A stretch of DNA of 63,726 nucleotides from Mesorhizobium hawassense (GTDB taxonomy: Bacteria > Pseudomonadota > Alphaproteobacteria > Rhizobiales > Rhizobiaceae): NCBI RefSeq assembly GCF_003289945.1, contig NZ_QMBP01000027.1, positions 1 to 63,726 of the forward strand, written 5' to 3'. The position numbers and the translations under genes are program-made. Positions 42,368 to 50,380 of this stretch are shown here, in pieces. Position 1 is the first letter of the stretch. Every line of letters begins with the position of its first letter. Below the pieces are notes generated by a model, which saw only the letters and a list, made by a program, of their open reading frames with translations, was not told the origin of the DNA and made no database searches.

Positions 42368-43072
42368 ATGGCTGCTCAACAAGCAGATACGCCGCGCCAG
42401 CTGCCGCTCGATCTCGGCCACGGCACCGGCTATTCGCGCGACGAGCTCGTCGTCTCGGGCACCAATGCGCAGGCGGCATCGCTGATCGACCGCTGGCCGG
42501 ACTGGCCGTCGCCGGTCGTGGTGCTGGCCGGGCCGCCGGGCTCCGGCAAGACGCATCTTGCCCAGATCTGGCGGGATCGGGCGCATGCCGTCGCCGTCGA
42601 TCCCGGCCGGATCGGTGAGCATATTGCCGGGCTCGGCGTCAGGCCGGCGCTCATCGACGACGTCGACAAGGCGGCAATCGACGAGCAGGGCCTGTTCCAC
42701 CTGATCAACGCCGTGCGCGGCGCCGGCTCGACGCTGCTTTTGACGGCGCGGCGTTTTCCCTCGGCCTGGCGCGTCGCGCTGCCCGACCTCGTCTCGCGGC
42801 TGAAGGCGGCGGCGACGGTGGAAATCCACGAGCCGGACGATCTCCTGCTCGCCGGCGTCATCACCAAACTCTTCGCTGACCGCCAGATCGAGGTCGAGCC
42901 GCATGTCGTGCAATATCTGGTGCGCCGCATCGAGCGCTCGCTCGGCACCGCCATGCGCGTCGTCGAGCGCCTCGACCGCGCGGCCCTCGAACGCAAGACG
43001 CCGATCACCCGCGCCTTGGCCGCCGAGACCGTCAGCGCCATGGACGAAGGGCAAGGCGAGTTCGATATCTAA
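42368..43072 (+). CDS. hdaA: DnaA-related replication regulator HdaA
   Basis: A 234-residue homolog of DnaA domain III. The N-terminal clamp-binding peptide is QLPLDL (residues ~11-16), then RDELVVSGTNAQAASLI and the P-loop AGPPGSGKTHLAQIW. It lacks domain IV, so it does not bind oriC. With the beta clamp it stimulates DnaA-ATP hydrolysis (regulatory inactivation of DnaA). The start at 42368 immediately precedes the clamp motif. The location after PerM is the standard Rhizobiales arrangement; ppk, often next, is not seen here. Confidence 0.92.
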   Translation: MAAQQADTPRQLPLDLGHGTGYSRDELVVSGTNAQAASLIDRWPDWPSPVVVLAGPPGSGKTHLAQIWRDRAHAVAVDPGRIGEHIAGLGVRPALIDDVDKAAIDEQGLFHLINAVRGAGSTLLLTARRFPSAWRVALPDLVSRLKAAATVEIHEPDDLLLAGVITKLFADRQIEVEPHVVQYLVRRIERSLGTAMRVVERLDRAALERKTPITRALAAETVSAMDEGQGEFDI

Positions 43073-43145
43073 TTCCAGGAAAAGTGAGGCACGGTTTTCC
43101 GTCAGGAATTGCGTCGAAACAAAGCGATGGAGAGGCGGTTCCGCT
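43071..43145. repeat. Dispersed repeat, copy A (truncated)
   Basis: AATTCCAGGAAAAGTG followed by CGGTTTTCCGTCAGGAATTGCGTC, abutting the hdaA stop codon. Same unit as copies B (44425-44522) and C (46662-46765). Confidence 0.65.
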
Positions 43146-43146
43146 G

Positions 43147-43410
43147 TTACGCCCACAGTCCGGCCAGATGCCGGGCCAGCAGATAAGTTCCCGTATGTGC
43201 CGCAACGTAACAGGCGGCAACGAGGACGAAGAGCATCACGCCGGTGGACCGCGAACGGGCGGCGCCATTCTGCCTCTTGCTCGGCCGGTTGTTCCAGACC
43301 CACAGCGCGGCGCACAGAATGGCCCAGACGACCATCACCGGAACCGCAAAACCGTAATAGGCCAAATAGGCCGGGCCGATCAGCGACAGCAGCGCTTCGA
43401 GAACAGGCAT
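43147..43410 (-). CDS. Small membrane protein with two or three helices
   Basis: An 87-residue protein. Hydrophobic segments lie at residues ~13-38 (AYLAYYGFAVPVMVVWAIL) and ~57-80 (GVMLFVLVAACYVAAHTG), joined by a basic loop (NNRPSKRQNGAARSRS). Inner-membrane protein. No family recognised. Confidence 0.6.
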   Translation of the reverse strand: MPVLEALLSLIGPAYLAYYGFAVPVMVVWAILCAALWVWNNRPSKRQNGAARSRSTGVMLFVLVAACYVAAHTGTYLLARHLAGLWA

Positions 43411-43681
43411 CGAAAATCCCCCTTTCTGCGAAGTCTAGACCGGCGACAAAGCTGGAAGCGAGGGAATATTCGAGCCGCGCCGGGCGTTTACGTGATCAAT
43501 CGCGGAGCATCCGGCCGGAGCTGTCCCATTCCGGAACAGACTTTCCGGCATCGCTCTTGCAACGCGGACAATGCCGGTTGATCCCGGTCCCGGTCGCGTT
43601 CCAGATCGGGTTGTAGGCTCGCCGGGCTCGAGGTGTTGGGGTTCTCGCCCGGCGGGTTTACCGTTTCCGCGGCCGAATGGG

Positions 43682-44404
43682 CTAGGCCCGCGTACGTTTG
43701 AGCTTTTCCCGCAACCTACGGATTTGCCGACGCCACCATGGCTTCGGCTTGCGCGGGACCAGGACCATCTTGCCGTCGAGGACGGCGTCATCCACCCAGT
43801 CATGCACTTGCATGCGCCAACCGGCCGTGACGCGAGCAAGCATCGGCAACGGGTCCTCCCCGGCGATCCGCGCCAGCGCCGGATCCTTCAGCACCGAGCG
43901 GAAATCGAAACCCTGGGCGATGAGCGCGCGCAGGAACACGATCTGGCGCCGCATGCGGTGGAAGTCGGTTCCGTGGCCGTCGACCATGGTGCGGGCGCCG
44001 ATCCACTGGTGCAGCCGTTCACCCGACAGCGTTTCGCCCGGCGGCCGGAACGATACCAGTTTGCGGCCGTCCTCGATGCGGCTCGTGGGGAGGAGCGGAT
44101 ACCAGAAATCGAGCGGTTCGCCGACCGGCACCCGGACACTGGCGCCGGCAAGTGCTGCCTCGGTCGCGCCGCGCCTGAGGCAGATGGCGCTCTGTGCAGA
44201 AAATCCCAGCTCCGCGAGCGCGTCGAGCAGCAAGCCGCCGCCACCCATGGCGAAGGCCGCGTTGACGCGGTCACTGATGAGGGGAGACCAGAGGTCGCGC
44301 GGCACCCATGTCAGCCGGCGCCTGGAAACATCCACGAAGACGGTGATGTCGGTGTTGGCGTCCCAATTGTCCCTGTCCAGGATCGCTACAACCACGGCTG
44401 CCAA
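43682..44404 (-). CDS. LCP (LytR-CpsA-Psr)-like protein lacking a membrane anchor
   Basis: A ~240-residue protein. LCP-like motifs occur in order: DANTDITVFVDV, VPRDLW and SDRVNAAF, then GARTMVDGHGTDFHRMRRQIVFLRAL, which aligns with the family signature R.R....D..R..RQ. These are the phosphate- and metal-binding residues of polyprenyl-phosphate glycopolymer transferases. The N-terminal helix is only a short ILAAVVVAIL. The start is uncertain: I use TTG 44404, since the longer frame (to 44479) runs into a dispersed repeat. A C-terminal Arg/Lys-rich end follows. Assignment is moderate. Confidence 0.5.
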   Translation of the reverse strand: MAAVVVAILDRDNWDANTDITVFVDVSRRRLTWVPRDLWSPLISDRVNAAFAMGGGGLLLDALAELGFSAQSAICLRRGATEAALAGASVRVPVGEPLDFWYPLLPTSRIEDGRKLVSFRPPGETLSGERLHQWIGARTMVDGHGTDFHRMRRQIVFLRALIAQGFDFRSVLKDPALARIAGEDPLPMLARVTAGWRMQVHDWVDDAVLDGKMVLVPRKPKPWWRRQIRRLREKLKRTRA

Positions 44405-44424
44405 GATTGGAGCCCTTCTGGCTA

Positions 44425-44522
44425 AAGCAATTCCAGGAAAAGTGCGTAGCGGTTTTCCGTCCGAAATTGCGCAAAACAAGTCCTTGAAGCGGTTCGGCGA
44501 TTCTGTGAAACGCTGAACCCGC
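44425..44522. repeat. Dispersed repeat, copy B
   Basis: AGCAATTCCAGGAAAAGTG...GCGGTTTTCCGTCCGAAATTGCG...GTGAAACGCTGAACC, a diverged ~98-bp copy of the unit best preserved at 46662-46765. Confidence 0.65.
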
Positions 44523-44577
44523 TTCAGGGTGCGACGCCCTGCGAGACCGGGCCTGGTTCGGTCAAGAAAGGAAGCGA

Positions 44578-44654
44578 TGGTCGGAGTGGCGTGATTCGAA
44601 CACGCGACCCCCTGATCCCAAATCAGGTGCGCTACCAGGCTGCGCTACACTCCG
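44578..44654 (-). tRNA. tRNA-Pro (anticodon TGG)
   Basis: Reverse strand reads CGGAGTGTAGCGCAGCCTGG...ending CACTCCGACCA. The acceptor CGGAGTG pairs with CACTCCG. The anticodon arm is CCTGA-TTTGGGA-TCAGG with TGG, the T loop is GTTCGAATC and the CCA is encoded. Length is 77 nt. All four arms can be drawn. Confidence 0.96.
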
Positions 44655-44818
44655 ACGTCCCGCGGCGTATAGGGGGCGCACGCCCGGAAGGCAACACAAA
44701 AACGGAAGCGCCCCGGTCGAGCCCATGCCGCAGTGTTGAACAGCGCCTGACCTCGGTTTCATTGACAAGCAGTTGGACCTGCTGTTGACTTTCCCTTGGG
44801 TCAATTGGGGGTTTGGAC

Positions 44819-45322
44819 ATGGCACGCTTCGCACGCGTCATAGCTTTCGCATTTCCATTGGTTCTGGCCGGTCTCCCCGCGTTTGCGGAAGACACGAGCA
44901 AGGCTAGCGACAAGCCTGAAGTTCTCACAAAAGTCACGCTGGAAGACATTAGGGACGCGCTGCAGAACGCCGGCTATCGCGGCCAGATAGGGTCGGACAA
45001 CGGCGGCGACTTTGTCTCGAGCGCCTCGAGCGGGAGAAACTTCTTCGTCAGCCTCGGGGGCTGCGACGACCAGAAGCTCTGCAAATATATCCTGATGGAA
45101 ACCGGGAGTTGGACACCCAAGACCGCGCTGACCGTCGATGCGATCAACCAGTTCCAAGGCGACAACGCAGGCTGGGTAACCCTTCTGATGTCCAAGGACG
45201 GAAAATGTTACGGCGACTATCGGGCCGTTCTGACGGGAGGCGTGACGAAGGCCTGGCTGCGGTCGACGCTGGAAGCGTTCGCAACCTCGACGGAGAACAT
45301 CGCCAACTTCCTGGAGAAATGA
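44819..45322 (+). CDS. Secreted YbjN-domain protein
   Basis: A 167-residue precursor with a signal peptide (VIAFAFPLVLAGLPAFA) and a mature alpha/beta domain. LTKVTLEDIRDALQNAGYRGQIG, FVSSASSGRNFFVSLGGCD and LCKYILMETG match the YbjN type-III-secretion-chaperone-like fold. Cysteines in GGCDDQKLC and KCYGDY could form a disulfide. ATG 44819 is preferred to TTG 44813 because GGGGG lies seven bases upstream. Confidence 0.7.
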   Translation: MARFARVIAFAFPLVLAGLPAFAEDTSKASDKPEVLTKVTLEDIRDALQNAGYRGQIGSDNGGDFVSSASSGRNFFVSLGGCDDQKLCKYILMETGSWTPKTALTVDAINQFQGDNAGWVTLLMSKDGKCYGDYRAVLTGGVTKAWLRSTLEAFATSTENIANFLEK

Positions 45323-45352
45323 CCAGCAGACTGCCGGCCGAGTCCTGGCCGA

Positions 45353-46573
45353 TCAGCGCTTCTGACTCGTGATCCTGTTGGCGATCGCCGCGCCCTGGAT
45401 TCTGGCGTTGGCGAAGCAGCCGCGAATGCTCGGCCGCATGCCGGTGAACCAGAGCCCGGGCAGCTTCGGATCGTTCGCGGCGCCGTTGAACAGCGGCACG
45501 CCCTTGGCGTCGAGCACGCCGAGCTTGCCCAGCATCTTCTCCAGTCCGGTGCGGTAGCCGGTGGCGGCAATGACGATGTCGGGCGCAATGCGCTGGCCAT
45601 TGTCGAGCACGACGTCGTCACGCCTGAATTCGCGCAACTGCGGCACGACGATGACGCGCCCGGCCTTGATGGCGTCGACCGCGCCGTCGTCGGCGGCGAT
45701 CGCCGTATAGTCGGAGCCGAGCCGGCTGGCGCCGCCCGATGGGGCAGGGGGCAGGCCGTATTTCGTCAGATCCCCGAACACCAGGCGCTGCGTCGCCGCC
45801 ATGACTGCATCCGCGAGCCATGTGGGCAGGCTGGCCATGAGCGGCGATATGCGATGCACCGCGATCTTACCGATGCGCTTGGGCAACAGCGAAGGTCCGT
45901 TGCGCGCCGAAAGCCACATCTGGCCCGTCTCGGCGCCGGAAAGATGGTTGAGCGCGTCGAAGCCGGAATTACCGGCGCCGACCACCAGCACCTTCTTGCC
46001 GGTATAGTCGCTCGCCTTGCCGAAATCGGCCGAATGGATGATCCTGCCCGAAAACTGCTCCATGCCCTTCCAGGCTGGGATGAAGGGTTGCCGGTCGCGC
46101 CCGGTGGCGATCACCACATGTCGCGCCGCCTTCAGGCCCTCGCTTATGCGCAGCAGCCAATGGTCGCCGCGAAATTCGATCTCCTCGACCTCGACACCGA
46201 AGGCGATCGGCAGCCGATGCGTCTCGGCGAAGTCGTTGAGATGGCGGATGACGGTGCTGCGGTGCGGAAAGGCCGGCGTTCCTGCCGGATAGGACACGCC
46301 CGGCAAGGAAGAGAGGTCGCGATGGGTGTTGAGGTGCAGATTGTCGTGGCGGCGATGCCAGGGCTCGGCCAGCCGTTGCTCGCGTTCAAGTATCTGCGTC
46401 GGCACGCCGGCCTTGGCCAGCGCATGCGCGACGACGAGCCCCGCGGCGCCCGCGCCGATGACGATCGCGCCGTCCGGTATCGCTGGCTCGCCGACCCCCG
46501 ACGGCAAGACTTTCGCTTCCGCGCCCATTCGTGTCTTCATCGTCGCCATCATGCCTTCAAGTGGCATGACCAT
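45353..46573 (-). CDS. Flavin-containing monooxygenase-like protein
   Basis: A 406-residue FAD/NAD(P)H oxidoreductase. The FAD motif is IVIGAGAAGLVVAHAL (~37-52) and the NADPH motif LVVGAGNSGFDALNHL (~195-210). FSGRIIHSADF lies where the FMO fingerprint FxGxxxHxxxW is expected. A C-terminal ATGYRT segment is also present. It resembles the short soluble FMOs (YUC/CzcO-like) that oxygenate sulfur or nitrogen compounds. The start is uncertain among several ATGs near 46573. Substrate unknown. Confidence 0.85.
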   Translation of the reverse strand: MVMPLEGMMATMKTRMGAEAKVLPSGVGEPAIPDGAIVIGAGAAGLVVAHALAKAGVPTQILEREQRLAEPWHRRHDNLHLNTHRDLSSLPGVSYPAGTPAFPHRSTVIRHLNDFAETHRLPIAFGVEVEEIEFRGDHWLLRISEGLKAARHVVIATGRDRQPFIPAWKGMEQFSGRIIHSADFGKASDYTGKKVLVVGAGNSGFDALNHLSGAETGQMWLSARNGPSLLPKRIGKIAVHRISPLMASLPTWLADAVMAATQRLVFGDLTKYGLPPAPSGGASRLGSDYTAIAADDGAVDAIKAGRVIVVPQLREFRRDDVVLDNGQRIAPDIVIAATGYRTGLEKMLGKLGVLDAKGVPLFNGAANDPKLPGLWFTGMRPSIRGCFANARIQGAAIANRITSQKR

Positions 46574-46661
46574 GTATCTGACATATGCCGCTCACCGGCC
46601 AAAAGGAATAGGCGGCGTTGCAAAAGCCTCCGGCATTGTGTCGCGGATTTCAAAGAGGCCT

Positions 46662-46765
46662 CTAGAGCAATTCCAGGAAAAGTGTGAGCGGTTTTCCGTC
46701 CGGAATTGCGTCAAAACAAAGAGATAGAGTGGTTCGCCGTTTCCGTGAAACGGTGAAACGCTCTA
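46662..46765. repeat. Dispersed repeat, copy C (full length, ~104 bp)
   Basis: The unit begins TAGAGCAATTCC and ends GAAACGCTCTA, with terminal inverted ends (TAGAG/CTCTA) and inner hairpins CGGTTTTCCGTCCGG and CGTTTCCGTGAAACG. It is a known type of intergenic repeat in Mesorhizobium. Copies A and B are shorter. Confidence 0.7.
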
Positions 46766-47731
46766 ATGAGCCGGGTCGGCATGGCGGTGCACCAGCTTGA
46801 ACGCGCCGTCCTCCAGCCGGAACACCTCGGTCACCCGCAGGGTCATCTCGGTCGCTTCGCCGTTCTTGCCCATGCGCGCCCTGGCATGCTGCAGCCCGGT
46901 CCAGAAGGCCAGGTCGCCGCTTGCCGACGCCTGCAGCACCTCGAGGTCGGTGCTGCCGCCTTTGTGGAAGCTCGCCGCGTCGCGTTCGTAGCGGCCGGCA
47001 ACCGCCTCGGCGCCTTCCAGATGGTCGCCGCGCGGCGAAAAGAACGTCGCCGGCCCGGCATGCGTGACGATCGCCTTCAGCGAGGCGGCGTCGCCATTGA
47101 CATAGTCCCCGGCGATCTTCTCGCGCTGCTTCATGAAGGCATCGAAGGATGAGCCGCCCGGATGCACCGTCCTGATCCACGTCTCGAGGCTGGCCATGAA
47201 TTTTTCGAGGAAGGCGGCGGTGTCGCCGCTGGTCACGGCGCCTTTGTCATCCAGCAAGTCGGTGACATTGCCGATATAGGCCTCCGGCTGCTGCATCACC
47301 GGCATGTCGAGGAAGGCGAAGGTTTGTCTCAGCGCATGGTTGGCGCCGAAAGCGCCAAGCTGATACGGCGTGACGCTGACCACCCCGGCGGGCAGCCCCT
47401 TGAACACGCTCTTGCCCGACGGCCGCGAGCCGACATCCAGCGCATTCTTGAGGCAGCCAGGGATCGAGCGGTTGTATTCCGGGGTGACGAACAGCACCGC
47501 GTCGGATTCGCGTATCGCCGCGCGAAAGGCCGACCACGCCGCCGGCGGGCGGTCGCCGTCCAAATCCTCGTTGTAGAGCGGCAACTCGCCGATCCCGATG
47601 AAGCGGCAGCGCAGCGAATCCGGCGCGCGGGCCGCAAGCGCCTTGGCGATCTTGCGGCTGAAGGATTGGGCGCGCAGGCTGCCGACGAGCACGGCAAGCT
47701 GCAGGACGGCATGGTCGGTTGCATTGGTCAT
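46763..47731 (-). CDS. NAD(P)H-dependent FMN reductase fused to a SnoaL-like domain
   Basis: A 322-residue two-domain protein. Residues ~10-190 are a flavodoxin-like FMN reductase (LAVLVGSLRAQSFSRKIA, FVTPEYNRSIPGCLKNALD, the typical AFGANHALRQ). Residues ~200-322 are a SnoaL/NTF2-like cup fold (FDAFMKQREKIAGDYVNGD...FSPRGDHLEG, VTEVFRLEDGAFKLVHRH). The start at 47731 puts the reductase at the N terminus; the upstream 45 residues to 47866 are unlike coding sequence. The fusion suggests a reductase coupled to a substrate-binding module. Confidence 0.85.
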   Translation of the reverse strand: MTNATDHAVLQLAVLVGSLRAQSFSRKIAKALAARAPDSLRCRFIGIGELPLYNEDLDGDRPPAAWSAFRAAIRESDAVLFVTPEYNRSIPGCLKNALDVGSRPSGKSVFKGLPAGVVSVTPYQLGAFGANHALRQTFAFLDMPVMQQPEAYIGNVTDLLDDKGAVTSGDTAAFLEKFMASLETWIRTVHPGGSSFDAFMKQREKIAGDYVNGDAASLKAIVTHAGPATFFSPRGDHLEGAEAVAGRYERDAASFHKGGSTDLEVLQASASGDLAFWTGLQHARARMGKNGEATEMTLRVTEVFRLEDGAFKLVHRHADPAH

Positions 47732-47970
47732 GGCAAAACGTCCGTTTCGATGATGGCTTGCGGGAAGGCCGGCCGCGGCCGACATTTCGATAATGTCGCC
47801 GGCGCGGCGAGGTTCCCTGCGCGATGGCGGGCAGGGCGCCGCCTGTGGCCTTGCCGCCGCGGCCATTGCACAGTAATGACGGATTGGCGCGAGATTTAAG
47901 GCTCCCTGGGAAGCCTCGAAGATTGCGCCGCAAAGGAGTGCCCGGATCTTCGGGCGGCAAAGAGGTGGTC

Positions 47971-48276
47971 ATGTCCGCGCGCATTTTCAGTCCAGCCAAA
48001 ACCGCGATGCAGTCCGGCAAGGCCAAGACCGGACATTGGGTGCTGGAATTCGATCCCGCCCAGCGCAAGAAGATCGACCCGCTGATGGGTTACACCACCT
48101 CGGGCGACATGCTGAGCCAGGTGAAGCTCACCTTCGACACGAAGGAAGAGGCGGTGGCTTATGCCGAAAAGGAAAAGATCGCCTATCGCGTCGAAGAGCC
48201 GAAGGAAGCCAAGCGCCGGCAGATTTCCTATTCGGACAATTTCCGCTATGACCGCAGGACGCCCTGGACGCACTGA
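47971..48276 (+). CDS. NDUFS4-type complex I accessory subunit
   Basis: A 101-residue protein of the ETC complex I subunit family (NDUFS4/NuoQ type), an accessory subunit retained by alphaproteobacteria and mitochondria. The signature GHWVLEFDPAQRKKIDPLMGYTTSGDMLSQVKLTFDTKEEAVAYAEK is complete in parts, then NFRYDRRTPWTH at the end. It stabilises the NADH-binding arm of NADH:quinone oxidoreductase. The start at 47971 follows AAAGAGGTGGTC. It lies 54 bases before tRNA-Arg. Confidence 0.9.
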   Translation: MSARIFSPAKTAMQSGKAKTGHWVLEFDPAQRKKIDPLMGYTTSGDMLSQVKLTFDTKEEAVAYAEKEKIAYRVEEPKEAKRRQISYSDNFRYDRRTPWTH

Positions 48277-48330
48277 CTTTCTGGTCTTGCGTCACGCGGC
48301 ATGACAGACCAGCCGGCTTGGCCGGCCGAC

Positions 48331-48407
48331 GGTCCCGTAGCTCAGCTGGATAGAGCACCGGCCTTCTAAGCCGATGGTCGCAGGTTCGAATCCTGCCGGG
48401 ATCGCCA
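48331..48407 (+). tRNA. tRNA-Arg (anticodon TCT), prophage attachment site
   Basis: GGTCCCGTAGCTCAGCTGG...GTTCGAATCCTGCCGGGATCGCCA. The acceptor arm pairs, the anticodon loop is CTTCTAA (TCT), the D and T arms are intact and CCA is encoded; 77 nt. The integrase gene reads antisense into its 3' half. Confidence 0.96.
48366..48407. other. Probable attL core (3' half of tRNA-Arg)
   Basis: The 42 bases shared by the tRNA 3' half and the integrase C terminus are the expected crossover region for a tRNA-directed integrase. The other copy (attR) lies beyond the right edge. Confidence 0.6.
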
Positions 48408-49520
48408 ATCTCCTTTTTTGGTCAACAATTTCAATATGTTGTCGTCGGAATTGCCTAACTCGTCCGACTGGTTAGGCAAACCGGGAAGCTTGATGACATC
48501 AAAACTGCCTTCAAGCTTAGCCATGGCTTGCGCGGAAAGCAGCTTGCGGCTGGCTTCCCGGCAATAGCGTTCGACCTCCCGAATGTCGGTGTGACCGGTA
48601 ATGGACATGATCTCGGGCGCGGTGCAGCCCGCTTCCGCGAGTCGACGGCAGGCAGCCTTCCTCAGGCCATGCGGGGAGGAACGCGATGGCAAGCCTGCGT
48701 TGGCTGCAGCCTCGGATATGTAGGCTGAAAACGCCTTCTCGGATCTCGCTGCGTCGCCAGATTTGACGATAAACGTTTTGTTGTCGGCCGGGCAGCTTTT
48801 CAGGAACCGCGCAAGCTCTGCAGTAATGGGGATGTGCAGTTCCGCTCCGGTCTTTTGCGCCGTGATCACGAAAGCGCCGCTGGCTGCATGGCGCCAGCCG
48901 AGCCGCACAGCATCGGACCGACGCAATCCAGTATGGAGCAGGACTTCCATGGCCAGGCGCTCGGGCGTGCCGACCTTCCAGTGTTCGCGGTAGGCGGCAA
49001 TGTCCTCTTCGGTCCACGTGCGGTGGCCGTCCGACTCATAGCGAACGCGTTTTGCGTCCGCGACTGGGTTGTCAGCGCGCATACCGGCCGAGACCGCGTA
49101 GTCCATCACGGCGGAAAGGCGTTTGCGAAAATTCGACGCTGCAGCTGGTGTCGACGCCATCTCGTCAATAATGGCGTTAACATGCTTGCCCTGCATCCCG
49201 GCAATCGGACCGGCACCGTATTTGCTCGCGACAAAGCGGTCGAGCACGCCGCGGTAAACAGCCTGCGTCGTGGCCGCCAGAGACTTGAATTCGATGCTGC
49301 CATAGTACCCGTGCACAGCGGCAGCGATCGAACCGGGCTTCAGACGGTTCGCCTTGACGGGCTCGTTTGCCATGGCGGCATGATACGCTGTCCAGAATTC
49401 TTGCGAGTATAGCGGCGTCGGCAACGCCAATTGGGGGTGGCCGGGGCGCCTAAGGTAGATCCGCGCTCGCCCGTGGCGGTCGACGTACTCGTTTATGTAT
49501 GTCGGTTTTCTGTGGCGCAT
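48366..49520 (-). CDS. Tyrosine recombinase (prophage integrase)
   Basis: A 384-residue integrase from ATG 49520 (GGTGGGA five bases upstream; a GTG at 49532 is possible). The N-terminal half has an arm-binding and a core-binding domain (GSIAAAVHGYYGSIEFKSLA). The catalytic residues are in HTGLRRSDAVRLGW (R), SPHGLRKAACRRLAEAG (H-x-x-R), SITGHTDI (H) and EVERYCREA (Tyr). The last 13 residues (WRSRQDSNLRPSA) are encoded by the antisense of tRNA-Arg. It would recombine attP with the tRNA 3' end. It overlaps the excisionase gene by 28 bases. Confidence 0.92.
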   Translation of the reverse strand: MRHRKPTYINEYVDRHGRARIYLRRPGHPQLALPTPLYSQEFWTAYHAAMANEPVKANRLKPGSIAAAVHGYYGSIEFKSLAATTQAVYRGVLDRFVASKYGAGPIAGMQGKHVNAIIDEMASTPAAASNFRKRLSAVMDYAVSAGMRADNPVADAKRVRYESDGHRTWTEEDIAAYREHWKVGTPERLAMEVLLHTGLRRSDAVRLGWRHAASGAFVITAQKTGAELHIPITAELARFLKSCPADNKTFIVKSGDAARSEKAFSAYISEAAANAGLPSRSSPHGLRKAACRRLAEAGCTAPEIMSITGHTDIREVERYCREASRKLLSAQAMAKLEGSFDVIKLPGLPNQSDELGNSDDNILKLLTKKGDWRSRQDSNLRPSA

Positions 49521-49747
49521 TCGCGGTCCCACCAGTCGGCATCATTGTCGTTGGCTGCAGCCGCCGCCGGCTTGCCGTCAAAAAGAGCGTCTAGGTCGTG
49601 TCGATCATACAAGGTCACCCCAAACAGCAGCTTGGGTGCCGGCACGTTGCCCGCAGCGAGCTCCTTGTCAAAGTGTGATGGCGAGATGCCGAGGTAAGCC
49701 GCCGCAGCTGCCCGCCGTAGCCCTCTGGGTTGAACAACCTGCATCAT
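49493..49747 (-). CDS. Excisionase-like small DNA-binding protein
   Basis: An 84-residue protein with an AlpA/MerR-like helix-turn-helix: LRRAAAAAYLGISPSHFDKELAAGNVPAPKLL, then YDRHDLDALFDG. It is the standard position for a directionality factor, upstream of and overlapping the integrase gene on the same strand. Confidence 0.75.
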   Translation of the reverse strand: MMQVVQPRGLRRAAAAAYLGISPSHFDKELAAGNVPAPKLLFGVTLYDRHDLDALFDGKPAAAAANDNDADWWDRECATENRHT

Positions 49748-49804
49748 CGTTTCCTTCTAGGCATATGCAATTGGCAATGAGCCTGTCGACCCAAGCAAGG
49801 AACA

Positions 49805-50116
49805 TCATCTACCGGTCTCAAAAAAGCGAAACGCCCGCCGAAGGAAACGGCGAGCGCAGGACGTTATTGGGACCGCTTTACCAAAATAAAAGTCAAGTCC
49901 GCCCTGCTGTTCATTGGCAAGGCCGCAGATATACATTTCGTCTGCGTCGAGTTCGGCCGGCTTCAGATCCCCTTCGGCCACTATCGCGAATGGGCCATCG
50001 TCGTCATAGACATTCTCGACCTGCCAAAACCCTTCAAAGTGCGCTGGCGCCAAGACGAATGCCTTCGCTCCTTGGCCGTACTGCACGACCTGGCCGGGGT
50101 GAACTGCATTAAACAT
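49805..50116 (-). CDS. Hypothetical prophage protein
   Basis: A 103-residue protein (QVVQYGQGAKAFVLAPAHFEGF, then VENVYDDDGPFAIVAEGDL). It has a protein-like, acidic profile but no recognised family. It is transcribed leftward from a region shared with the divergent ribbon-helix-helix gene, with good spacing. Confidence 0.5.
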   Translation of the reverse strand: MFNAVHPGQVVQYGQGAKAFVLAPAHFEGFWQVENVYDDDGPFAIVAEGDLKPAELDADEMYICGLANEQQGGLDFYFGKAVPITSCARRFLRRAFRFFETGR

Positions 50117-50131
50117 GTCGGCGACTCCTCG

Positions 50132-50192
50132 TTGCTAGTTGATGTTAGCAATGGTAAAACAATGCAAGCGCACCGTCAACTAGCATCTGCTA
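50132..50192. promoter_or_regulatory. Operator-like inverted repeats between divergent prophage genes
   Basis: TTGCTA-N8-TAGCAA (50132-50151) and the perfect palindrome TAGCATCTGCTA (50181-50192) share the TAGC arms. A GCTAGTTGA element occurs in both in opposite orientation. They lie between starts at 50116 (reverse) and 50216 (forward), the expected place for regulator binding. Confidence 0.55.
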
Positions 50193-50215
50193 ACAATTGC
50201 AAACAGGAGTCATGC

Positions 50216-50380
50216 ATGGCCCGTACCGCACCCCTCGGTTTGAGAATCGAACCAGCCGTGAAGGCAGCGCTCGAGAAGGCCGCTAAGGCGGATCGCCGTA
50301 CTGTCGCGGCGTATGTCGAAATCCTCATCATCGCAGACTTGGAAGCCAAGGGGTTTTTAGTCCAAGGAGCCGCAGAGTAG
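50216..50380 (+). CDS. Small ribbon-helix-helix-like DNA-binding protein
   Basis: A 54-residue protein (LGLRIEPAVKAALEKAAKADRRTVAAYVEILIIADL) in Arc/MetJ style: a beta strand with basic and polar residues followed by two helices. GGAG lies nine bases before ATG 50216. It probably controls its own divergent promoter via the adjacent inverted repeats. Confidence 0.65.
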   Translation: MARTAPLGLRIEPAVKAALEKAAKADRRTVAAYVEILIIADLEAKGFLVQGAAE

